Assembly (NCBI RefSeq): GCF_027409185.1
Contig: NC_084463.1
Span: 47,858,907-47,922,906, forward strand
Length of the DNA stretch: 64,000 nt
Source: Cynocephalus volans
Taxonomy: Eukaryota; Chordata; Mammalia; Dermoptera; Cynocephalidae
Direction of reading: 5' to 3'
Under the pieces are notes generated by a model. It saw only the letters and a list, made by a program, of their open reading frames with translations, ran no database searches and was not told where the DNA came from. Shown here piece after piece: positions 24,104-36,189 of the stretch. A program made the position numbers and the translations under genes. The first letter of the stretch is position 1. The number at the start of each line of letters is the position of its first letter.

Positions 24104-24640
24104 TATGGATAATGGTATGGAGGTTCCTTAAACAATTACAGGTAGAGCTACCATACAACCTAATGTTGAAGGGATACCTGTACTTACATGTTTATTGCAG
24201 CAGTATTTACAATAGTCAAGAGTTGGAACCAGCCTAAATGCCCATCTTCAGATGAGTGGATAAGGAAACTGTGGTATATCTATGCAATGGAATACTGCTC
24301 TGCTATAAAAAAAATGAAATACTACCATTCACAGTAACATGGATGGACTTAGAGAAAGTTATATTGAGTGAAATAAACCATGCACAGAAAGAGAAATACT
24401 ACACATTCTCACTTATTTGTGGGAGCTAAAAATAAAATAATTAATAAATACACAAACAAATAAACGGGGGGGAATAAGACACAACAATCACAACAATTCT
24501 TTGAACTTGTTAAGACAAGTGAACAGATATGTTGATGGGGAGGGGAGAGAAGGAGGGGAGAAAGTAGGAATTGGTAAAGGGACAAAAAAATCACCTACAT
24601 TTTCTACTGATAAATTAAAATAAAAGAAAAAATTTGAAAC
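24095..24640 (+). mobile_element. LINE-1, 3' end, sense (5'-truncated)
   Basis: 'tatggataatggtatggagg', 'gtggataaggaaactgtggt', 'cacttatttgtgggagctaa', a purine-rich 3'UTR ('ggggaggggagagaagg') and an A-rich tail. It duplicates, inverted, the 3' terminal part of the neighbouring antisense L1. Confidence 0.85.
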
Positions 24641-25654
24641 CTGAACACATGTCTGTATGCAGCTCCTAAATTAAAAACCAAAATATCGTCATCCACCTGG
24701 ATGTGCACTTGAGCGCCTTCACAGTCACTACTCTTAAGAGTAACAAATATTTTGAAATCTAACCATATAGTTTAATTTTACCTCTTTTATACTTAATATA
24801 AATAAAATCACATAGTACTAGGTCTTCAGTATTTAGGCTTTTGTATTTCATATAGTGTTTTAAATTCACTGTATTTTTGCTTGTAGTTGAGAATCACTCA
24901 TTAGCACTGAATTCTATCATGTGTATATCAGACAATTACCTTAATATTTCCACTGTTGATGCATATGTGGGTGTTTTTCAGTTGAGGCTATTAGGAATGT
25001 TGCTGGTTTGCAAATTTTGGAAAGTGTTTTGCTGACATAGAAACAAATTTCTGTCAGTATATTTGTAGTAGTGAAATTTTGTGCAGTATCCTTATATGTC
25101 TTCAACTTTAGGAGATATTTCCATAGAGTTTGGAATTCCACACTGACCACTTCTGAGCGGAATGTGCCTTTGTTTCTCCTAAGAGTAGCCCCAGGCCAGC
25201 CTGCTTCATATGCCTTTTGAGAGATCACTCAGCCATCTCTGTGGAATCAGGCTTAATCTGGGTACTTTGTTTCTATTTTTCCTGAATCTTTTGGATGAAA
25301 TGTCTAAGAGAAAGTAGAGAAAGACAAGAATAAAGGTTAAGTTACAGGTATGTGAATGGGAGACACTGATTTTGTAGATGCATAGGAAGTATAACAACCC
25401 CAAACCTGAGGAGGAAACAACATAGACCCCAGGAGCAGTGGGGAATGCAGGGCCATTATTAACCTTTTGTGTCTATGGTTAACTGTGGGGCCTTCCTTCG
25501 GGGGGAAAAAAAACAAGCAAAAAGCCTTGGCACAAGAAGTGTGAACTGTTAAAACTGTCTTCAGTTTAACTGACCGCTTGATCTGCTATCCATTGCTACA
25601 CAGCCATGACCACGATTTGATTGCCATTCCTATTAACCTTAGAGAGAAGTTTCT
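24641..25654. other. Unassigned stretch
   Basis: 24641-25150 looks like old L1 3' antisense text ('gttgaggctattaggaatgttgctgg' region), too decayed to bound. The rest is unrecognised. Confidence 0.3.
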
Positions 25655-26010
25655 ATGATCTGAATATTTGTGTCCACCCCAAATTTATACGTTGGAACCA
25701 AACCCCTACAGTGATGGTATAAAAAGGTGGGTCCTTTGGGAAGTGCTTATGATATGAGGGCTCAGCCCTTCTGAACGAGATTAATGCCCTTATAAAAGAA
25801 TCCCAGGACATCTCCTTCCCCCCTTCTGCCTTGTGAGTACACAGCTGTAAGGTTCCATTTATGAGGAACGAGCCCTCACCAAACACCTAATCTGCTGGCA
25901 CCTTGAATGTAGGCTTTTCAGCCTCCAGAACTGTGAGTGATAAATTTCAGTTGTTTATAAATTACCCACTCTATGATACTTTGTTGTAGCAGCAAGAATA
26001 AGAAAAAGAT
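25655..26010 (+). repeat. MaLR LTR (MLT1A-like)
   Basis: 'gatctgaatatttgtgtcca', 'aaacccctacagtgatggta', 'gaacgagattaatgccctta', 'cagaactgtgagtgataaat', 'gatactttgttgtagcagc'. Same order as the copy at 7285-7640. Confidence 0.8.
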
Positions 26011-26759
26011 GAAAGTCTCAAAACAGCAGAGAATGGCTCCAGTTCTTGCACCTCACATGTGAGTCACCACCAGAAGTTCTTTTCTTCGCCATCTCAGTCA
26101 TTCCTTTGTGGTGGGTAAATGCCACCTGACCCTTTGCATGGACAGTCAGCACAGACTGGGCTAGGTATCCTCATAGATTTCCTCCAAAAACAAGGACTAC
26201 ACTCAATTATTGGAACAGGATAAATGACTGTCAGGCTTTGTAACCCACCAAGGCAGCACATTTGAGTCACTGTCAGCCTGTACACTATGATTCATGTAAG
26301 AGGATTGTTCAAAAGTGGTATAAAAATAGAATGAAAAGATAATGTGAATCTTTTCATGAAATTTTTGAAGACCCCTTGTACATCCTTCTTGGGAGCCCCA
26401 ACAATTGTAAAGAACACTTTTTTCTTCATGCACCATATACTCCATTGAGATTGTGGAAAACATTCATTGACATCCCTTCCTCCTGAAAATAACGTCACTT
26501 GCACCTCATAGGACTGGTCATTAAACATTTGCCAGTTGAAAAGGAAAAACTCAATCCTGTAAGGTATTTATTCAGGTTAGCCTCAAGTCACTAGTCATGG
26601 CTGTTGTGCCTGAAAGAATAGTCCTAGACTTCCTCCTCCCAGCCAAGGTAATATGCACAATCACTAACACACCCCACCTTGTGTGTTGATACCACAGACT
26701 ACGTGAAAGCTTGTATTCATCATGCTTTATTTTCTGCATTTTATGATGCTTTGACATCT
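26011..26759. other. Unassigned stretch
   Basis: No recognised gene. Minus-strand ORFs of 60-86 codons have no familiar domain. Confidence 0.3.
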
Positions 26760-27220
26760 TGGGGGCTTTATTAATCCCCAGGAGACTTACCCTTTCAGGG
26801 CTAGTTAATTTGCAGAGATAGAAAATGACTACCCATGCACGTGCCTTTCATACGCAAACCAACCAATTCAGAGCCCATTCCTCTAAGCACTTCCTTTATC
26901 TAACTCTCACACACCAAGCAAATAGTTCCTCTGCCTTAAATCACCCTCAGGACTGGGTGCTGAACAACTAGAGAGCACTCCTATAGACCAGAGGGTGAAA
27001 TTATTCAAAATAAGTGGCCCTAATTGTTAAACTGCCCCCACTCCTTCTAGGGAAGTACACGAAACAGGCTCTCAACCATTGTGCTTTCTCCTTGCTTTTT
27101 CTGCCTCCTTCCCGACCTTGGAGCTTTCCCATATGGTTCCACATGGTATGGCTAGACCCTTAGTTTAGGAACTGTAAATAATAAACACTTGTTTAAAGGC
27201 ATTTCTCGCAGTGCCTGTCA
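26760..27220 (+). repeat. Possible ERV LTR, sense
   Basis: A C/T-rich middle (for example 'ctccttgctttttctgcctccttcc') leads to 'ggaactgtaaataataaacactt', an LTR-style polyadenylation region at about 27170-27190. Family not recognised. Confidence 0.4.
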
Positions 27221-28077
27221 CTTTACCATACAAGATTAAAACAAATCCATATACAAATTTAATACGAATCTCAATACAAAAACCTAAGTTAAAAACTACC
27301 TGACTTTGTACGCACATCCTGACGCCTTATGAGATTTGTTCAGTCGGTTGGATCTGGGAGCCTTAGGTGCATTACTGAGCTCAGGACTGCAGATGGCCTG
27401 ATTCTGATTCACGGAGTCCTGTTTGTAAAAATCTTAACCACATGATGAATGAAACATACCAAATGAATTTGGTCTCAGCCTCTGTTTTCTGTGATTAGTC
27501 AGTTTTTAACGGAGATGAATACTCATAATATTTTGCCAAATTCACAACACTATAATTATGAGGAATTTATATCCATGGGGTATTTAATTTTAGTCAAGTT
27601 ATGTGGGCAAGGTCAGTGACAGATTTTGTAACTGTCTTCCAACAGATGTCAGTACAGAAAGAAAAAAATAAGCCCTAAAAATAGGGATAGTGTTTTCTTT
27701 TGGGGCAGAGAACAGATTTGTTGGCTGTCCAGGAATGTGGAGATAATGTCTTCAGGCAAAAGGTGCAAATGTTTGAGGCTTGGAGTTTAATTGAAAAGTG
27801 GGGAAAGGCTTATCATTATTTAATTTTCATTCACTTCAGTACATTTAAATATACTTTCTCGCTCTTCAAGTTGTCAACAGAAAATAATGTACATGTCATG
27901 CTCATGCTACCTGCTGTGCCTTGAATTATTTAGTGCTTTTTTCCCCACCATTTTCTTCTATCTTTATCGTATAAATTTACCTAACTGATTAGTTTGTATC
28001 CAGGATATCTGATTAGCTTGCAATTCATGTACAATCTCAGACTGTTCACTGTTTCTGAAAAGTAACCATATCTGTCA

Positions 28078-28078
<1 letters not shown>
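27221..28078. other. Unassigned stretch
   Basis: No recognised gene or repeat. Confidence 0.3.

Positions 28079-28104
<26 letters not shown>
28079..28104. repeat. (CA)n microsatellite
   Basis: About 13 CA units. Confidence 0.9.
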
Positions 28105-28108
<4 letters not shown>

Positions 28109-29439
28109 TATACACTTTTCTTTGTTAAGGTATTAAATTATGCTATGAGGAGGAGAATCCACTCTCTAAATCGGGATGGGTTTAGGTGTGCAGGTGGAGC
28201 ATAGGTGTGGGAGAGGCAAACTGATCTGTATAAAATGGGAACGAATGGCAGAGCGTGATCAGCAGGTGGGACACTGCACGGGTTTAAGGGGAAGAACTGA
28301 ACGTCCTCATCAGCAGAGAAGCCCAGAAATGACTTTAGAAGAAAAACAGTTACTATGAGAGTTTTAAAAATGGTTTGCTGTGAAATGTGCTGGCATCTTT
28401 TTTTCTATATATCTCCTTATACTGTCTTTGATAAAGGTCATATGACTTACTGAGGGTTTTGTATAACTAGATTATTCATCATATAATTAAACAGAAAAGT
28501 GAATTCTGCATCTGGGTTAACATATTTTGCAGCAAAGGCTAAACTGAGAACAGTAAAGTTCCTGAGTTTAGACTGATGGCAGCTAACAAAAATTCCTGGG
28601 AAAATTTCAGACTATTACGGCCATGGATTGAGAGGGGTCAGACCTGAGATTTCAATGTGTGAAGTTATACACAGGTGATGTTTGGGTTACATGTGGAATG
28701 ACATATGTGGAAGAGCTAGAGAGTTAGTCCCAAGTGCAGTTATAATTAGAGGGTGGGGATGGAAAGCAGAGAGGCCCAGAGAAGAGCTGGGATCATGCTG
28801 AGCCAGGACACCGAGTCAGATGGTAGGGCAGGGGCTGTGGGCTCACGTTCTCCTTTTGGTGCCCCACCTCACACTGAAGGACCTTTTGTGATAGTTTCAT
28901 TGCTCTGTGATTAGGCTTGGGATTCTGGTGGGGAGGTGCCCTCTCAGAGCCCCGCTGTCTGAGGCCACAGTTGCTTCCAGATGATGGAGAACTATTGCTG
29001 TGTTCTGAGCAGACTTAGTACCATGGCTGAGCTTAAGCTGGACTGTATCAGGCATCTGTTCCATTTTCCTCTTCTTTGTGCTGGGGCTTATTCTTCTGTT
29101 TTTCTACCCCCTAGTGATGAATCTATATTTGTCAATGTTTATGTAAATCAGAGTCATGATCAGGTAAGCGAACCCTAGAGCCAGTACCCAGCAGAGCCTG
29201 ATTTTTCCCTATTCTTCTTCCCACTTTCCTTTTCACACATAGAGATACTCTGGGATGGGGCCTCTCAGGACAGATTAGAACATCATACTTCTAGAGAAGC
29301 TTGTTAGACAGTGCAGGGGTCCCAGTGAGGAACAAAGTTTTTGTTTAAACCTCCAGTCTAACTGTGAGATGGGCAAATTCAGGAAAGAACCAAAATCCCT
29401 GAAAGGGATTATGAAGAGAGATCAGGATCCCTGCAGGAG
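28105..29439. other. Unassigned stretch
   Basis: No gene recognised. The 65-codon ORF at 28981-29178 begins MMENYCCVLSRLS and has no known motif. Confidence 0.3.
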
Positions 29440-30010
29440 TGCCACAACACAGGTTCTTCAGTCACCTTCTTGAAAGAAAGCGAGTCGGCATGCTGGGTAC
29501 CGTTCAAGCTTTATTAAAGAAAGAAATCTGGTGGGCTGTATTCAAAATGGAGGACAGCCCAGGGCTGCCCTGAAAATGGGGACAGCACCAGGTGTGGGGG
29601 TGGTAGAGCTTATACAGTGCACCAAGAGCTGGGTGATGTAGTTCTGGGGTGGGGTTTGAGTTAGGTCATGGGGATGGAGAGTTCTGCACGTGTGGAAATG
29701 CCAAACGTTTCATTTTCTCTGAAACCAAGAGGCTTCTTGTAAAAGAGAATGGCAGAGCAGAGGGGAGGAGGTAGACGGTGCCATTTTGTACTTGAGCTTG
29801 TCTAAAATGGTGCTGGTTATGTTGCAGATCTATTACTTCTGAGGTCGGATTATCAGGGCTAAGCCTCTGTGGCAGGGCTGTTCTGCAGCACAGTGCAGAC
29901 CTGGGAAAGCCTCTGATGACCTGCAAAGGACAAAGCTCTGGCCTCAGGGGGAAGTCTCCTATCTGATGGAACCTCATGCCTCTGTGGGTGTGAGAATCTA
30001 CGCCCTTCCT
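29440..30010 (-). repeat. ERV LTR, antisense
   Basis: On the minus strand 'ctttaataaagcttgaacgg' near 29515 is a clear LTR-type polyadenylation signal, followed by 'tacccagcatgccgactcgc'. The GC-rich body (29540-30010) has 'aaaatggc' repeats typical of LTR U3. The 103-codon ORF over it is incidental. Confidence 0.5.
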
Positions 30011-30479
30011 CAGCAGAGCACCACCGACAAAATAATTATTTGAGGATCATGTGTAGCTAAGCCTTAGTAATTTTTAATTTCTCAAAGAAAGAAACATAGA
30101 AAATATTTTATCCACTTTAAAATTGAGTAACGGGGAGCAACACCAACTCTTGAGGGTTGTCTCTCCATCCCCATAAATTTCAAAAAACCCAGTATATCCT
30201 GTTAGAATTAATCTTATCAAAACTTGCATATTTAGTATTTCCTTCTTAGCCATGCAAATTTATCTTTGATTGCACCTTCGTCATCCTATAGGTTGTAAAG
30301 AATAGATCAATTTTTCTACATTTCTGATAGGAACATCAAATTCCCAACACCAGGTGCTAATGATGCCATCCCCACTGTAGCTTTTATTGTTTATATAAAA
30401 TTTCCACACACTTGGGTCTATTTCTGAATTTTTAGCTCCAATGATTCACCAGTCAATACAGCTCATAAGGCAAACCACC
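30011..30479. other. Unassigned stretch
   Basis: No recognised gene or repeat. Confidence 0.3.
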
Positions 30480-30830
30480 TTTACTTTTTTCTTTTTCAGA
30501 ATTTCTTTGGCTATTTTTATTTGTTTTAATCTTTAAGATTTTTACAGTAACACACCTAGTTTCAATACTTAACTGATGACAGCTCTATTGAGATCAAATT
30601 AAATTCATAAAGTAGCTTAATGAAAAGTGATGTGTTTATAATATTGAGTTTTTCTACCCAAGAACATAATATGATCTTTTGTTTATGTCTACTTTCATAC
30701 TGTCAGGAGTTTTCTATGATTTTTCTCAAACATACTTCACAGTTTTGTTACATTTATTCCTAGGTACTTTTTTATTTTATTTATATTATTTATTTTGTAT
30801 TTTTGTAATTATATCCCACACACAACTGTA
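30480..30830 (-). repeat. Old LINE-1 fragment, antisense
   Basis: Decayed antisense ORF2 text ending 'gttacatttattcctaggta', typical of L1 reverse-transcriptase antisense copies. Confidence 0.5.
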
Positions 30831-31256
30831 ACTTGTGAAATATTATTTTGTACATATGTACGTGTATGTTGTGTATAATTTGAAGCTATGTGTTGAATTC
30901 AAATTGATTTGTAATACTTTATTATTGAGTTGACCCATGTACTGCAATGACAGACTGCTGTCCCCCAACTACAGCAACAGCTGTTGGGTCTAGAGTAATC
31001 AGGGTGACTATAACTCAGAAGTAAATAGAAAATGGTGCTCTAACCCGCACAGTCAGTAACAACAACCTCCACATGAATGAACTAGGTAACTATCTAAAAT
31101 ATTAAATACTCAAAAAACATTGATATTTTTCTCATCTCTATGTTAAATGGAAATCATAAGGCAAACGATAAAACAATACTCAACTGATTTTATTTTTCTG
31201 TTAAAAATGTATATACGTTTATGATGAAAGGGTGCATAAACTCAGTGTAAAATGTA

Positions 31257-31422
31257 AATAGAACAATATATAAAATAAAATATAACAATATGTGTATGTA
31301 AGTCAAATGACCATATCTATATTAGATTTCATATTCTACAGTAAAATATGCCAAACTGAAACCTATAAAATGGGGTAATGTTTAAAGTTAGTCATATAAT
31401 ATAAGCCAGCTGAATAATACAC
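31257..31422 (+). repeat. ~166-bp direct repeat, left copy (downstream of FRG2)
   Basis: It begins 'aatagaacaatatataaaat' and ends 'agccagctgaataatacac'. It matches 34072-34237 with about six differences by eye, in the same orientation. The pair brackets FRG2. No known repeat family recognised. Confidence 0.85.
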
Positions 31423-32072
31423 AATACATCAATTAGCATTTACCTACTTTAGCTTAGATGGGACATAAAGGAAACAGAAAGTAAACGATCATGGTGTGGT
31501 GACTGCACCACGAGTTCCTCACACTGAGAACTGTGCACAGCACACTGGAGGACGCTGTCAGTGGTGGGGACGTCAATCCGTCGCGGACTGAGGCGGGACA
31601 GTGAAGAGCTACAGCCTTTTCTCAATTCACAGAGGATATAAATATATACTCATTTTGCTACACTTTAAAATATTCAAACACACGAATTATTATGCTAATA
31701 TTTGTTCTGATTATTAAAAAATGATGATTGTTATAAGATATTTTAAAGATGTCAATGTTTAACATAAAATTTGACATTCGTCTGTAATCTTTGTCCTCGA
31801 TGAAACCCTGAGTGCAGCATTCTGAGTGTATTGTGCAACTTCCTTTCCTACGACCGCCCAGGTTCTGTCAATTATTAACACACTGTGTCTAACATCTTCA
31901 CTGCTCATCACCTGGAGGAAGCCGACGAGGTCTTCATTAGCAGGTCTTTGTTCTCACTCCCAGAGCTGAGTCCTCTGCTGATCAGGGTCAGGGTGCTCAG
32001 CTCAAGCCTAATCGGATAAACTGACAGACTCCACTATCTCCTGTGCAGAGAAGGGGTGGGATCTTCTCCTTC
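31423..32072. other. FRG2 downstream region
   Basis: No gene recognised. Between 32020 and 32072, just past the FRG2 stop, the minus strand can be read in another frame as a relic of the family's C-terminal tail (QEIVESVSLSD then stop). Confidence 0.5.
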
Positions 32073-33675
32073 CTAGGAGAAACTCTGAGCTTTTCCATCC
32101 GGGGATGGATCTCCAGGACCATGCTCTGGGGCTGGGATGAGCCAGCCCTCAGCAGGAAAGACATAGGCCGCCTGGGTGGCCATGGCATATAAGGTCTGCA
32201 CTGCAGTGCACAGAGACCCCCGGAGCTGGGCAAGATCAGAGAACTGCTCCCTGGTCAACGGAGAATGGATTTGCTGGGCCTGTACCTGAGCTATGTCTTG
32301 ATAAGTGACCTCACACGTAGCACGCAGGAAGGTCACCAGGCTTTTCCGAAGTGGTGGTGGGTGGTGTCTTAGGGACCCAAATCTTGGCTTCTTGCTGTGC
32401 CCAGTGTGGGCCCCCTGCAATTCCCAACCGTGGACGTCATAGGTCTCCTCAATTTTCCTGAAGTTCACAGGGTCAGAGGCCTTTGGTTTCTTTTCTGAAG
32501 TCAAGCTGTGCTCATCTCCTAGACAGTTCCCTGGGGAGGAAGCAAGGGAGTGAGAGACTTGCCAGAAAAGTCTCCACAGACCTCTTTCCCGGGATCTCAC
32601 CGTGCACCTTCAGGTGAACTCCACTTGTCTCTCCTCCTCCTTCCTGACCTTCTGAGTCTCCATAATGAAATGAGGCTGAGCTCCTCATAGGTACCAAAAC
32701 ACCCTCTGAGTCCCAGGATCTCTACGACCCTCTCAGACGCTGAGAAACATCCTTTCTGCCCAAGCCCTGTATAAGTTTCCTGCTGGTCTGCTCTCAGGAC
32801 AAAAAAGGACCTACCTGTTCCATCTTGGCCACTGTCCTTGGAACTGATTTTCCTCTTCCTGGACTTCCTCCCGCCTGAGCTGGACTCGGATTCTGTGGAT
32901 AATTGAGAGTTTGAGGGAGTGCCTACAGCTGAACACCTTAGCAACCCTGGTCCATCCTGGACACACAAGCAGCTGAGGCTGCACCCAAAACTCAGTGCTC
33001 TTTCATTCTCGAGTCCAGGATCTGTAAGGCCCGGCCTGCCCAGAGCTCCCAATTCCATGCCCAGGGGAAACTGTGTTAACCCATCCCCTGTCCCTTTCCC
33101 TCCCTGAGAGAATCAAATCTTACCTGATCTGTCAATGCTGTTTCCAGCGTTAAGCTCAGTTTCCTTGGAATTCTCCTTCTCGTTCAGATTAAGTTCTGGT
33201 CCTAGAGGAAAAGGGAGCTTAGGTGACTGGCCTCCTCTTAGGTCCTCAGAGCCCCCTAGTCTGTTCCCAATCTGTATTTGTGGGTCATTCTCTCAACCAA
33301 GGCTGCTCAGTCAGTGTCAAGTGTAAATGGGAAGAATACGCTTCCAAGGGATAATTGCCACATTTCTCAAGGCCCCTGGAGAGTGATGACTCCTTTCCCA
33401 AGCCCAGTCTCAAAGTTAAACTCTACCAAAGAAACATCCTCACTGTCCCTGAGTCTACCTTCCTTCCAGCCTCCACATGGACAGCTCGAGTCCGTACCTC
33501 GCCTCTGAGTGCAGTTCTCACTGGAATGTAAAGACAGAGTCTTGTGTTTCTCTTCAGATGGTTTCTCCTCCTCCTCTGAGCCACTTTCTTTAAAGGAGAG
33601 TTGTTGGAGAGAAGGCTGGTCAGTGCAGTGCTGGAGGGAGCAGTGAGGTTCTGCTTCTTCCGTTCCCGACTCCAT
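32073..33675 (-). CDS. FRG2: FRG2-family protein, four coding exons, intact
   Basis: Four exons on the minus strand: 33675-33498, 33201-33124, 32892-32815, 32530-32073. All junctions have GT donors and AG acceptors in phase 1, giving 792 nt and 263 residues with no stop or frameshift. Exon 1 encodes MESGTEEAEPHC...CTDQPSLQQLSF, like the human FRG2 N-terminus. Exon 3 holds the basic stretch RKSRKRKISSKDSGQD, probably nuclear-localising. Exon 4 carries the family hallmarks LRKSLVTFLRA, QDIAQVQAQQIHSPLT and YAMATQAAYVFPAEGWL. Human FRG2 is about 278 residues; this one ends early because of a changed stretch after DGKAQSFS. FRG2 proteins are nuclear, of unknown biochemical role, and sit beside DUX4/D4Z4 on human 4q35. 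I chose 33675 because it aligns with the human start; an in-frame ATG at 33693 is possible. Confidence 0.92.
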
Positions 33676-33790
33676 GCTGAAGTTCAAGTGCAAGGTCCTC
33701 TCTCCTGCACGTACAGATGCGCAGTGGGGGTCGGCCTCCTGGGCCTGCCTTTGATAAGCCCCTCAGCTGGGCGTGGCTCACTCCTCCTGG
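33676..33790 (-). promoter_or_regulatory. Probable FRG2 5' leader and proximal promoter
   Basis: GC-richer DNA just upstream of the FRG2 start, with 'gccacgccc' on the minus strand (about 33767), a possible GC/KLF-type box. No TATA box is evident. Boundaries are arbitrary. Confidence 0.35.
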
Positions 33791-34071
33791 CTGAAGACAC
33801 TCCTTCCTCCTGCCACGCATCGGCACCTCAATAAGGAATGCTGGGGATTGTGATCGTACTGGGGACCTAGACATGGGTAAAAGGACACTTTTGAAGGGTT
33901 CTGTCATAGAGTCCAAAAGCAGGATAAGTAGCCAGGGGACACAGATACAGGAAGTCAGGAGACAATTTCCATCTGATTTCTGACTCGATTCTCACCCAGA
34001 AGTATTTAAGACCCTGCACAGATTTCAACATGCAGAGTGACACAAACAGTATATCGACATGTATATATATC

Positions 34072-34237
34072 AATAGAACAATATATAAAATAAAATATAA
34101 CAATATGTGTATGTAAGTCTAATGACCATATCTATATTAGATTTCATATTCTACAGTAAAATATGACAAACCGAAACCTATAAAATGGGGTAATGTTTAA
34201 AATTAGTCATATAATATACGCCAGCTGAACAATACAT
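34072..34237 (+). repeat. ~166-bp direct repeat, right copy (upstream of FRG2)
   Basis: Partner of 31257-31422 (about 96% identical by eye). Starts 'aatagaacaatatataaaat' and ends 'ccagctgaacaatacat'. Confidence 0.85.
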
Positions 34238-34257
34238 ATAGCATATATATATATGAG

Positions 34258-34440
34258 GGGTCTTCAAAAAGTTCATTGATAGAGGTTGTAAAACCAAGGT
34301 GAAGTGTTCGGATCCCCACACCATCCAACTGCCAAAACCAAACCAAAACAACACAAAACAAAATGAAACAAAACAAAAACTTGTGGAAAGATTCGTATTA
34401 TCTTTTATTTCTATTTTTTCATAAATTTTTTGAAGTACAC
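34258..34440. mobile_element. Palindromic MITE ('cttcaaaaagttcat' termini) with a nested SINE piece
   Basis: The left end 'gggtcttcaaaaagttcat' and the right end 'cataaattttttgaagtacac' are inverted repeats. The core 'gattcgtattatcttttatttc' lies just inside the right end. Between the arms is a SINE-like fragment ('aagtgttcggatccccacacc') and an A-rich AAAAC tract. Terminal inverted repeats and a TA-rich flank suggest a mariner-like non-autonomous transposon. A second copy is at 61366-61455. Confidence 0.6.
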
Positions 34441-35544
34441 TTGCATATTTTCCACATAAAGAAAATAATGTACAGTTTTAAAATTGTATACATGTTCTAT
34501 TTTCTCTAATGTTTGGAAATGAAAAATACCAAATTATATGGTTTTTTTTTATTAGATACACACCTGTGTAATAAAATAAAAATACAGGAAAAAATACATA
34601 CCAAATAAAATACTCCTTTCTGTCCTAAAAGTGGTGGAGATAATTAGATCAAGTGTGATTTCATTGATGTCACTACGGTAGTACCGATGCTAACCTAATC
34701 AACCTCTGATCTCAGAGGCAACAAAAAGCCCAGCTGGAGAGGAAAACTTTCCCTCTGCCACAGCATTCTTTGGTCATGCTGGGAGCGCCGCTGTGTTCTG
34801 TTGAATCAGCATTCAAAATCTGAGATAGTAAGACAGGTGGATCATGATTGCCATTCTTGTACCTTTGGTGATTTTCTCTTGTTTTCCTGATTAAAGTTGG
34901 TTGTGGATATGACTATTGCATCATCAAATTTCAGACAACTCATGGACCACTTGTCTGTGTCCTGTCCTAAAAAACCAGTAGCTACATACAGAAGACCCTT
35001 AACCTTTTCAAGCTGCCTGTGATTGATGCTGACTCACTGACCTCCCTCCTCCTCAACCCAAAGAGAATTTGAAAAACCGTCAGGCCTTAGAACACTTAGC
35101 AAGGACCAGTAGGTGCCCGTGAACTGCTGGGGTGGGGCCCTTCTCCACAACCCTTGGGCTCTAATAAAGAGAAGAGAAACCTGAAACCAAGGAAGCTTCA
35201 GCAACTCTAGACCTCAGGGTTTTTAACAAGATTAACAGAAGTGAAGCTCACAGACCTTCAGTGCTTCCTTCATTCCAAAACACAAGCAAAGACTGTGTCC
35301 TTGCTTCCCATGACCCAGGTGGGGACAAGAGGTGAGACACATTTAGACACATAACATGGTTGGTTCTGCAGGAAAGAATCACCGCAGAGGAAGATTCCAC
35401 TGTAGAAGTTTCCCAGGGAACTTCAGCTAAAGCATCAGCAAAACCGAGGGGTAATGAGGGAATCTTACGACTCTCTGATGGTGTTTCCTCCCTGGTTTTC
35501 TGCTAATTGCTCTTTACAAGTCTCCTGATTTGCTTCATGTCTAT
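34441..35544. other. Unassigned stretch
   Basis: No recognised gene or repeat. Confidence 0.3.
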
Positions 35545-36000
35545 GCCTGTTTTAGTCTGTTCTCTGTTTCCTATAAGAGAACACCTGGAACTAGATAATT
35601 TATAAAGAAATGAAATGTATTTCTTACAGTTTTGGAAGCCAGGAAGTCCATTGTCCAGGAGGTGCATCTGGCCGGACCTTCTTCTCAGCGGGAACTCTCT
35701 ACAGTTCCTGTGGTGATACAGGGGAGCACATGAAAATGAAGATGAACATGGCATGAGCAAGAAAGCTAACCTACCCTCTCGCTCTCCTTATAAAGCTATG
35801 AGAGCCACGCCCATGATAACTCGTTACTTCATGAGTCGATCAACCCACTAGTGTGGGCACAGTCCTCATGATCCAATCACTGCACAAAGGCCCCACCTTC
35901 AAATACTATGATTGGATTTCTCACTCTTTTAACACTGTTACAATGGAGATGAAGTTTCCAATATACAAACTTTTGGGGCACACGTTTGCCCTATAGCAAT
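35545..36000 (-). repeat. MaLR LTR, antisense
   Basis: 'gttttagtctgttctctgtttc', 'gaactagataatttataaag', 'tttggaagccaggaagtcca', and the far end 'aatatacaaacttttggggcacac' are the antisense order of an MST/MLT1 LTR. Parallel copies: 51435-51850 and 63040-63470. Confidence 0.75.
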
Positions 36001-36189
36001 GCCCTTCATATGTAGGTATTAAAAGTCTGGATGACCACAAAGATTTTTCTCATATGTGTACTTTTCTTTGTTTGTTTGTTTGCTATTATTTACATGTGTA
36101 CCAACACCACGGTGCATGTGCTCAGGTGTTATTATCAGATGCCTTCCAGTGTGACAGGGCACAGTCCAGCTGCCTGGCCCCTTTCAACA

